Source: Lineus longissimus
Lineage: Eukaryota; Nemertea; Pilidiophora; Heteronemertea; Lineidae
Direction: 5' to 3'
NCBI RefSeq assembly: GCF_910592395.1
Contig: NC_088320.1
Location: 14,938,501 to 15,002,500 of the forward strand
Length of the DNA stretch: 64,000 nt
Position 1 is the stretch's first letter. Each line of letters starts with the position of its first letter. This document shows positions 33,376-42,500 of this stretch, in pieces. The notes beneath the pieces are model-generated. The model was given only the letters and a program-made list of their open reading frames with translations, did not search any database and had not been told where the DNA came from. The position numbers and the translations under genes were made by a program.

Positions 33376-33562
33376 TGTAGATGTTTCTACCTAAAATTCT
33401 ACGAGCAAATCATCACATTTTTATAGAAAAATTGCTACTAGCTTTGGCTGTTTCCATCAGGCATTTTGACAGGTAGCTCTCTGGATAAAGAAGCTCTCGG
33501 TTCAAGTCAAGATTGATAAACTAATCTTCTGGTCGATGCTGCGTATCACTGCCTTGTCGAGG

Positions 33563-33570
33563 TGACGTCA
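33563..33570. promoter_or_regulatory. CRE palindrome TGACGTCA
   Basis: Perfect CRE, 432 bp upstream of the ATG at 33131. Confidence 0.6.
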
Positions 33571-34394
33571 TGATCCAGATTTATTTGGTGAATGGAATGA
33601 GAAAGACCTGACTTATTCAAACTGGTTTTTCAATGTTGCATGAAATACCCAACTCTCATGCGGAGTCCGGTAAACATTTGTGTTTAGGCTTATATATCGC
33701 TGACAAACTGGAGCGATTGAATAAAAGAAAACCCCAAGGAAATGATTTCATCAATGTATTGATTATCATCGAAAACAAGGCATCATTATTTGCCAGATAT
33801 TAAACCTCCTACCAACATAAACACTTAACGAAGTTCTCTTAGCCGCCTATTCGTTTTTCATTAAGTTGGCCAATTTCCAATTCCTGTTGGACAGTTCGAA
33901 CAGAACTCTCTCTGTAACTTTCTCACATCCGAACCCAATTAGACTGTCTGTGCATCATCTGAAATTACTTTATCTTATGATATCTTTGTAAATTTCTCAC
34001 ATCCTGTCCAAATGAGACTGTCTGTGCATCATCTGAAATTACTTGACAATATCCTCCTTTATCTTATGATATTGATCGACGTAAACACCTCCATGATGGT
34101 GAACTCGAACTCCTTTTAGCAATCGGACTACCACTGCAGAGAACCACATAATATGGATAGAAACGCAGCATAACGCTCTTCGTCAACCTATCAGTTAATG
34201 GGACACGTAATGAGAACAGTGTGAATAGAGAACATATATTTCTGCAAACCTCTTAAACGTGTTTCTATTCAATCACACTAGATGTGTACCTTTGAAAAGA
34301 AATATCCACCTCGCAACTTGAGAAATTGTTTTATAATATCGATGTTGTATTCTGTTTCGGTGATACGGATCATGATACCGGTATTTAATGTTTA

Positions 34395-34735
34395 AGTTTA
34401 CTGTTGGAGGCAGTTCTTGTGTGTATAGGGGGATTCTTTACAAAATCGCCCCAAAACAGATCGCGAATGGAGAAATGCAGGAATTCCTTTTTGTGCATAA
34501 AAGCTGCCGCCCACAGAGGCCTGCAGACAGCAATGAATCGCTCAGTGGCAACACGAACAGTGACACAGATGGATGCAGACTTTAAGAAGAAAATCAGTGT
34601 GCGGAGATAACTGTATGCGTGCGTATGAAACCAAATACACTCGAACCAAAAACCCGTGTAGTCGCACAGGACCGGCATCGATTCAACAAATACTGGCGAA
34701 ACCAAGTCTGTCCACAAACTAAAAAACATGGTTTC
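34395..34735 (-). pseudogene. GPCR fragment, end of TM2 to TM4
   Basis: Third copy of the internal receptor fragment, with ATERFIAVCRPLW intact and a frameshift at the TM4 start. An open frame reaches back to 34801 through non-receptor sequence. Confidence 0.8.
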
Positions 34736-34837
34736 TACTGAGAACTTTACTCGATGTGTCTTAACGTGTCTGACTACGCTTAACCACGCCCTTGACCACA
34801 CCCTTGTCCCAGACCTTTACTGGGTCCATTGTTTGGG

Positions 34838-34970
34838 TATAAATTAGCACGTGCCGTAATTGTCTTCTCCAGCAGAAAAACAAGAAACTAACAACGTGAC
34901 AAATCGCGCGTAAAACAAATGAACCAAGCCAGAAGAGGTAAGTCATTCAGTGCAAACTGTGGGTAAAGTT
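34838..34970 (+). promoter_or_regulatory. TATA box and short ORF start on the plus strand, copy 3
   Basis: TATAAAT at 34838-34844, ATG at 34919 (again 81 bp apart), donor-like GTAAGT after six codons; frame closes after about 15 codons as in copy 1. Confidence 0.3.
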
Positions 34971-35620
34971 CCTGTGAACAAGGTACCTGGTGTTAATCAT
35001 CATTGTAAACCTCGTTCGTCTGTTGGATCTTGGCCTGCGTACACTGAGACATGAGAGACATGGTTTACATAGGGAGGAAATTCCCATAACGTCATTCTCA
35101 TGAATGAATTATGAATAAGTGCCGAAAATATGGGTAACCAATCGGCGTCGTCAGGTGTGTAAAAATAAATCGCATTCCTATATGATGAAATGCGTAGATG
35201 CAATGACGGGGACGAAGCTGAAAGTCCACCTCGGGGCACTTGGGCAGCTGGAAGACGCTTCCCGCGCTACTAATAACGAATAACGAATAATGAGTTATAC
35301 TGTACGAGTTGAAACTCAATCAGAAAAAGACTTCGAACGCTTTCAAAAAAATACATATTAATAAAACAGGGGAAAAACAAACATATTGAAGTAGAAAACC
35401 GGCAACTCCTTTAAGATGGGGCCGGAGAGTGAGGTGAATGCTTTTATTTTCGACATTAATAAAAACAAAGGGTTTCATATGACTCATGATCAAAATCATC
35501 TTGTTTCAACCACTGCCACAGGGCGATGTAGTCGCTTCTTGCTTCTTTTTTGTAGGCAGAAACAAGAGCCACCCTCTAGATTTCACAAGAAGATCGGGAA
35601 TTCGTGTCATCATTGCAATA

Positions 35621-36655
35621 TCAACTTCGGCGACACTGAAATACCTTCCGCAGGGCTTGTCTGAACCGTTGGCCTGTTGAACAGTAAATGAAGAAATTCA
35701 CAAAACTGTTTAAATTGCTCAGAAAGTATGAAATATTGAGAACACCCGAATAGATATCAGAGTCTAAATCGAGACTTGAGTATACTTGAATTGCTCCAGT
35801 TATTTGAGAAAGCCCGCCTGGCATCTCTAGTATTATAAATATAACCACCACGGTCACCACCCGATACGTAACCATCCTCATTTGTTTGTCTCGCTGTACG
35901 TCATTCTTGGTGAGATGAGAAATAGTCGCCTGCTTGAGGCTAGATAATATCAAGCCGGTGAGGATTGAGAGACTAATTATTGGTATCAATGAATTAATAA
36001 TGATATGAAGGCTTACTATGTATATGGTAAAGAAATAATAGTCAAAGTACAAGTCAGTATAATGCCACCAAGGCAAGATCATACGCGAACAAGGGTCGTA
36101 ACTGAATGCGACTCCGTATGAGAGGAACAGGGGGATTCTATACAAAAACGCCCCGAAACAGATCGCGAATAGTGAAATGTAGGCGTTCCTTTTTGTGCAT
36201 ATAGCTGCCGCCCACAGAGGTCTGCAGACAGCAATGAATCGCTCTGTGGCAACACAAACAGTGACACAGATGGATGCAGTCTTTGAAAAGAATATCAGTG
36301 TGCGGAGATAACTGTATGCTTGCACATGAAACAAAATATACTCGAACCAAAAACCAGTGTAGATGTACAAGTTTTGCAGTGATTTTCCAAATAATACCGA
36401 AACCAAGACCAGGCTGTCAGTAACCGCTAAACCTTGTAGCAGCACAGAAGTTGATGTGTATGGCCGCTCATGTCCTATACCAATAATCGCAAGTATATTT
36501 GCTGGAAAGCCAATTACTGCCATGATTAATGTTAATGGTACATTAACGGTGAAAATCGCCCAATCATAGAAACCAATCAAAGGTAGTATTTGATTAAAAC
36601 ATATTCCATTCTCTCTGGATATGGTGAAAGGAATGGCCTCGTTAGTTGCCGCCAT
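35621..36655 (-). CDS. Rhodopsin-class GPCR, beta type ending CRRS (intact)
   Basis: This is an intact 344-residue receptor at the upstream end of the array. Its N-terminus is distinctive (GICFNQILPLIGFYDWAIFT) but keeps Cys19. Residues ~45-130 are almost identical to the gene at 32097 in the same unit, while the C-terminal part (DIYSGV, CRRS end) matches the gene at 25599 in the other unit. ERF, TM5 Pro225, LEMPGG in TM6 and NSFVNFFIY are present. The upstream CRE is closest to its gene here (382 bp) because the N-terminal relic is partly deleted. Predicted membrane receptor; ligand not inferable. Confidence 0.92.
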   Translation of the reverse strand: MAATNEAIPFTISRENGICFNQILPLIGFYDWAIFTVNVPLTLIMAVIGFPANILAIIGIGHERPYTSTSVLLQGLAVTDSLVLVSVLFGKSLQNLYIYTGFWFEYILFHVQAYSYLRTLIFFSKTASICVTVCVATERFIAVCRPLWAAAICTKRNAYISLFAICFGAFLYRIPLFLSYGVAFSYDPCSRMILPWWHYTDLYFDYYFFTIYIVSLHIIINSLIPIISLSILTGLILSSLKQATISHLTKNDVQRDKQMRMVTYRVVTVVVIFIILEMPGGLSQITGAIQVYSSLDLDSDIYSGVLNISYFLSNLNSFVNFFIYCSTGQRFRQALRKVFQCRRS

Positions 36656-36695
36656 CGCAGCTGGTTTTATCCATCAAATCTACGAGCATGAAATA

Positions 36696-36885
36696 TTAAG
36701 TTGGCACCCCTGGATAAAGAAGCTCTTGGTTACACGATAGACCAATTCTGGTCGTTACTGCGACATGCGTATCACTCTGTTGTGTATAAACGGCGAATAA
36801 CACCAAATTATAGAAACAAATCAGGAGATGTATCGAATACAAACATAGTCCACGCTTTATGGATGTGCTGAAAAGAGAGCAAATC
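36696..36885 (-). pseudogene. Duplicated receptor N-terminus (relic, 5'-deleted) upstream of 35621-36655
   Basis: Same relic as upstream of the other genes, but its first codons were removed by a deletion at about 36880. Confidence 0.6.
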
Positions 36886-37036
36886 ATCACATTTTGATAG
36901 AAAAATTGCTACTAGCTTTGGCTGTTTCCATCAGGCATTTTGACAGGTAGCTCTCTGGATAAAGAAGCTCTCGGTTCAAGTCAAGATTGATAAACTAATC
37001 TTCTGGTCGATGCTGCGTATCACTGCCTTGTCGAGG

Positions 37037-37044
37037 TGACGTCA
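37037..37044. promoter_or_regulatory. CRE palindrome TGACGTCA
   Basis: Perfect CRE, 382 bp upstream of the ATG at 36655. Confidence 0.6.
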
Positions 37045-37867
37045 TGATCCAGATTTTTTTGGTGAATGGAATGAGAAAGACCTGACTTATTCAAACTGGT
37101 TTTTCAATGTTGCATGAAATACCCAACTCTCATGCGGCGTCCGGTAAACATTTGTGTTTAGGCTTATATATCGCTGACAAACTGGAGCGATTGAATAAAA
37201 GAAAACCCCAAGGAAATGATTTCATCAATGTATTGATTATCATCGAAAACAAGGCATCATTATTTGCCAGATATTAAACCTCCTACCAACATAAACACTT
37301 AACGAAGTTCTCTTAGCCGCCTATTCGTTTTTCATTAAGTTGGCCAATTTCCAATTCCTGTTGGACAGTTCGAACAAAACTCTTTGTAAATTTTTCACAT
37401 CCTGTCAAAATGAGACTGTCTGTGCATCACCTGAAACAACTTGACCATATCCTCCTTTATCTTATGATATTGATCGACGTAAACACCTCCATGATGGTGA
37501 ACTCGAACTCCTTTTAGCAATCGGACTACCACTGCAGAGAACCACATAATATGGATAGAAACGCAGCATAACGCTCTTCGTCAACCTATCAGTTAATGGG
37601 ACACGTAATGACAACAGTGTGAATAGAGAACATATATATTTCTGCAAACATATTCAAAAAGTTTCAATTCAATCACACTAGATTCGTACCTTTGAAAACA
37701 AATATCCTGGAGAAATTGTTTTATAATATCGATGTTGTATTCTGTTTCGGTGATACGGAACGTGATATCGGTTTTGTTGAATGCTGAACAATGCGAGAAA
37801 TCGAACGATTATTGTTCGAGGCAGCTCTTCTGTGTATATTGCTTAACGGTTCATACATCACTGTAAT

Positions 37868-37893
37868 CCCCCCCCCCCCCCACCCCCACCCCA
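37868..37893. repeat. Poly-C tract at the right boundary of the receptor array
   Basis: Thirteen C followed by CCCCC and CCCC blocks separated by A. Homology to the internal units (compare 27931) stops exactly where the C run begins. Confidence 0.9.
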
Positions 37894-38920
37894 ACGTCCC
37901 ATCCTAGACCTCTAATCTTTATCCACATGTCTAAAGTTAGCACCAAGGTTACTAAACCGTTAGTAATAGCAATAGTATAACACCGTAAAGACGGAGGTTG
38001 ATTCAATGTTCATTCCCAGAAGTCATTATATTTAGGTCTCATGATTCCGGAAACGAAGCAGCATTTATTCAAAGCACTTGTCCGGAAGCAAATTGAGACA
38101 AGGAACACTTACTCCTGCTAAATTTATGTCGTCAGAAGTTATTAAAACGATGTTCAGCTCTCCTGACGCCACGTTTAGAGTTCGGAAGATCACACTGATA
38201 AAATTTCGTGCAAAAAATAATTTTGCTTTGCTTTAAAAACGGCACCTTAATTAGAGTAGTGAGCAAAGATAAGTTTTTTTCTGCATGTGTCTGTTAACTA
38301 CAGCTCTGGCGGTATTTATTCAGTCCAGGTTATACATAACACAATGAAAGTGTTTTTAACCCTCCGAGCTGTGTTCAATCGGATATTAAAATCCTGATGG
38401 TATACGTATGTCAGTCACTCGTGACAAAAAGAAGTTTTTGCAGACCAAAAAAACACCTTGGGGTCAACATCTTCTTCTGTACAATTCATCAACGTGGTCG
38501 ATGCAGAGTTTAGAGAAATTAGGCAGTGATAATCGTATAATTGTATCAATGTTATGAGTTTAAATGGTTAAGTTATAATTGACTTCTCCGTCAGATATCA
38601 GAAAATGCAGAAAATGCATTTGAAAGCTAACATTCCATATAGAACACATTCGTTTGCTTCCAATGATGTGCGGTGATGTGTGTTATGAATAAGACTATTA
38701 TTGTGAATAGAGGGTTAATCCCTTCCCATGTATGTTTCGTTCTATTTTACGTTTACCATGTTATGTGCAAGTCAGTTCGTAAATAAAGCTTGAACTATAC
38801 ACATGTGTTTGTTTGATCTCTCCTATGCAAATATATAAAAGGAAGCAAGGGGGTATACTATCTCCGGCTCTGGTCAGACTCCGGCTCTGGTCGACTCTGG
38901 TCAGGAGTGCTTTGTTTGAA
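37894..38920. other. Intergenic; no gene seen
   Basis: AT-rich sequence without convincing coding frames on either strand. An AATAAA at about 38780 could serve a transcript I cannot see. Confidence 0.5.
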
Positions 38921-38924
38921 CAAT

Positions 38925-39100
38925 TTTTGCCTGTGCCTTTGGGTATGCTGATGATATCATAATATTGTGTCCAACCAAATTCTCAGCTGGAACCCAGCTA
39001 GACGTCGCCTCCATTTACTACGAGGAACATCTAGTTCTTGTTAATGCCACTAAGTGTCACCTCTACTTGTATGAACTTTTCAATGAGATAGGCATTTTTA
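38925..39100 (+). mobile_element. Degenerate LINE reverse-transcriptase fragment (YADD motif)
   Basis: The plus strand encodes AFGYADDIIILCPTKFS-like sequence followed by a TKCHLYLY-type segment. This is the catalytic YADD box and downstream region of a non-LTR reverse transcriptase. Only about 55 codons are recognisable. Confidence 0.75.
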
Positions 39101-39546
39101 CAGAAGGTGTATCACGTGGTTAGGAGTTGAGATAGGCAGATATCTAACTTTCTCCAAAAATTTAGTCAGGCAATTTGTTTAGGAGCATGGCGAATTATAT
39201 ACTACATCTATTGAAGTAAGTGACGGACATCGCTTACAGAAGTGCATTCTACATACGAACAATTGTCATGTCGCCGTCTGAACGATGACAAACAAATGTA
39301 GATTATTGACAGCGGGCTTCTGTCATTTACAATGTCGTGTGATCGGACTAGATTTGCCGAAACCATTGGCCTCCACATGCATTTATATATGTCCGTGTTG
39401 TTAATAAATTAGAATTTTCTTCCCTTGAATGTCCATGTATATCTGACCTAATTCTGGGACCACAATTTGTAAAAAAATGTTAGTGCAGGAGTATCTGAGC
39501 TACCGTCTATATGATAAGACTTGGTCTATGATCACCGACGTTTTCA
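39101..39546. other. Downstream flank of the methyltransferase gene; no other gene seen
   Basis: No recognisable coding sequence; it presumably includes the 3' UTR of the minus-strand gene ending at 39547. Confidence 0.4.
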
Positions 39547-42500
39547 CTATTTGTTCATGCCACCTTCAATCTGATCCCTAATGGACATATCGTACGTGAC
39601 AACTCCACGCTTTTTATCACCGAAGTGAGTATGCAGTTCCATCTTGGGCGCGTACCTGCTTCCAGCTGGTTTCTTCCCGACTGTCTCCGCCATGGTCCGA
39701 AGAGTGTGTGCGGAGCCCCCGCAGCACAGACCAAGGTACTTGACACCGATGTCCATGCATTCCTTGGTGAAGTTCTCCACCCCAGTTCGCCCGACAAACC
39801 ATTCGTCAAGGTCGATTGGAAAAGCCCGAGTACCTGAAAAAGAACGTACCTCGTAGTTAAGATCAAAGCAAAGAATAGGTGAGTCGACACTCTGTACTGA
39901 CAAGCGTATTTCCAAAACAAGAGCCTACCATTAATTTCTGGCAATGGGCGGGGGGGGGGCGCTTTATGCTTTTACGGATTGACGATACTGCGCTTCTATT
40001 GGAGAGCTGTTGTCTTTCCCTCGTATGCTTACCCAAGCTATTGCCCTTGTATGCTTACCCAAGCTATTGCCCTTGTATGCTTACCCAAGCTATTGCCCTT
40101 GTATGCTTACCCAAACTATTGCCCTTGTATGCTTACCCAAGCTATTGCCCTTGTATGCTTACCCAAGCTATTGCCCTTGTATGCTTACCCAAGCTATTGC
40201 CCTTGTATGCTTACCCAAGCTATTGCCCTTGTATGCTTACCCAAGCTATTGCCCTTGTATGCTTACCCAAGCTATTGCCCTTGTATGCTTACCCAAACTA
40301 TTGCCCTTGGGTGCTTACCCTAGTTATCGCCTGCAGGAACGATAAGCTTTACTGAATAAAATGCACTACCTGTGTCATGTCCTTTGAGTGACTGCATGGT
40401 TGGGTGCTCAGCATCACAGCGGTATGGTACTGGAAGACAGGCAATGTGGCCCTGCAGTCAACATTTAAAGAAATAATGCAAGTAATCTGCGAAAGAAGAC
40501 ACAAGATCATTGCTACAACACTGTAAGAATTCAAAGCTTATACGTTATTTAGTTCTTGGTAAAGTCGCATCAAAACGACCTAATGTTAATTCCCTACATC
40601 TCCCCTCCGCTTACTCATCATTCGGACCCTCGACCCGGTTCTTTGATAGTTTTCTCCGTGTCACGCCTCACCATCAGCTTCATCATGTCGACTCAGAGGT
40701 ACCTGGCACGTCCATGGCATGTTTAGTCCGCATCCTTCTCCATACATGTTCCCTTCGTTTAACTCATCAATTTAAATGACATATTTGGGGTCAGTAGACC
40801 CGGTCCTTTTATAGTTTTAGATAGACTGAACATAATGTACATGTACATGTATATCAACCATAGACTTGAGGTTTATAAGTCTCATAGGACTGCAGCTAAG
40901 AAAGCATAGCAGAAGAATGTATATCTTTTGAGCTCAGGACTCTCACTTGTTGAGATAAATCACAATGCATCATCCATCATATGGAGTAATCAAGTAACAA
41001 TTACCCACCTTACAGACATTCCTGACCTCTCTAATCATGGGTAAAATTGACTGGGGTCCACGAACACAGTTGAGGCCGGTCACGTCCGCCCCCTGCTCCT
41101 CCAACAAGCGACAAGCCTCGACCATTGACATGGTCTGGGACAGGACGTTATCGGTAACCGACGGTGCACAGGTCATAACTGCTGGCTTCCCTGAAATGGA
41201 GTCGATCAATGATGTTAACGTGCGTTTGAGGAACCCTTAGGTCTTGGCATTAGGGCGAATTTGATGGTTTAATTAAACCAGACAGGTAGGGCCAGCACCT
41301 AACACCTAACGTTAGAGTGAATGCGAGAAAGAAGCAAAATTAGGGGGAGAAGAAATAGAAATGATTACCTTGTCCATTCTTTAGGATAGCTTCCAGCGCC
41401 ATCTTTGCTTCGCCGTATTCACAGAATGTTTCCCCCAATATATAGTCAGCACCTGCTTCGACAGCCCATTCAACTTGTTGCTGGAAGCAAGAATGTGACG
41501 GATGTTATATCTCTTTAAGGGAGAATTATTGGGCATAGCAATAAGGGGACCATGGGTTTAAAGGTAGTGATCTGTGTTGTAAATAATGGCTATTTAAGTA
41601 TGAAGTTGATAAGATGTAAGTCAAAGAAAAATACAGAAGTAAAGGGCAGGAATACCCTGTTAACTGGGGACTTATTTATTAATCAGTGGCAGAGTTTAGC
41701 ATTATTCCATTCCACCCACCTCCATTCCCTGGCGGATGTCCTCCCATGTCGACTCATCATTCGGATTGTAGTAGGTCGAGTTACAAATGTTCCCAGCCAT
41801 CAGAGTACCCGTCTCGTCAGCCACCTCCTTGGCGAGGCGTAAAGCTTCCCGGTTCATCTCCTCTACACGATCTTGCCAACCGATCAGACGCATCTTCTCT
41901 CGGTTTCCATAATACTGAAAAATGGGTATGAAGGTTCTACAGGTACAATAATGTAAAGACAGGCAATTCGATCAGATGGAAGAAAGCCCGGTTTCTCAAA
42001 ATAATTTACGTCCGGAAAATCACTGATCTGACGTCGAATGAGCCACACCCTGAACTTGAGGCCAACTCTCGGCACGAACGACTGAGCTCAGTAATGTGTA
42101 CGAGTGGAGGAGCATACGATTGGGTTTTCGAGGATGGCTGAGTCTGGGAATCTAGAGGCTGGGGTATTGACCTGCACGTTATATTTATAGGAGGCCCTAA
42201 AACCAAGGGAAACGAAAGCACTCAGGCTCGAAGCACCAGGTCTTTTGAAAAGCTTCCTTACCGTGAAAGCAAGAACGACATCGCTGCCGGCGTGGACAAA
42301 CTCCTCGTGCATGTTCTTGACGAGATGGGGGTGTTCCAGCACGACCTCGGGCGTGTAAGGCCCGGCGGTGAGATAGCCCCTTCTTTCAAACTCGAAAAGG
42401 TAGCCTTCCGCGACAATGACGTATTCGTCATCATTGAGACGCTCCAATAGACCTGCAATAGTCCATGAAATAGTTTTTGCCTACACGATTACACAACATT

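Larger units (their letters stand above)
10940..37865 (-). repeat. Tandem array of intronless GPCR genes with about 10-kb repeat unit
   Basis: On the minus strand the array repeats one basic module: a conserved upstream block, a CRE palindrome, a decayed copy of the receptor N-terminus, the receptor, and a C-terminal or internal receptor relic. Superposed on this is a unit of about 9.95-10.02 kb: genes at 18727, 22140 and 25599 recur at 28686, 32097 and 35621, and the flanking relics recur with the same spacing. The first unit (about 11.8-18.2 kb) is shorter and lacks the middle beta gene. A block beginning ATGATGGTGAACTCGAACTC occurs nine times, near 11395, 14163, 17610, 20680, 24075, 27550, 30640, 34095 and 37490, about 850-950 bp upstream of each receptor ATG. 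Confidence 0.9.

Noticed and set aside
10940-37865. CRISPR-like or satellite array
   Set aside because: The periodicity is of whole genes and kilobase modules, not short repeats with spacers.
39879-40355. Three overlapping plus-strand frames of 111-158 codons
   Set aside because: They are the same 26-bp minisatellite read in three frames, inside an intron of the minus-strand gene.
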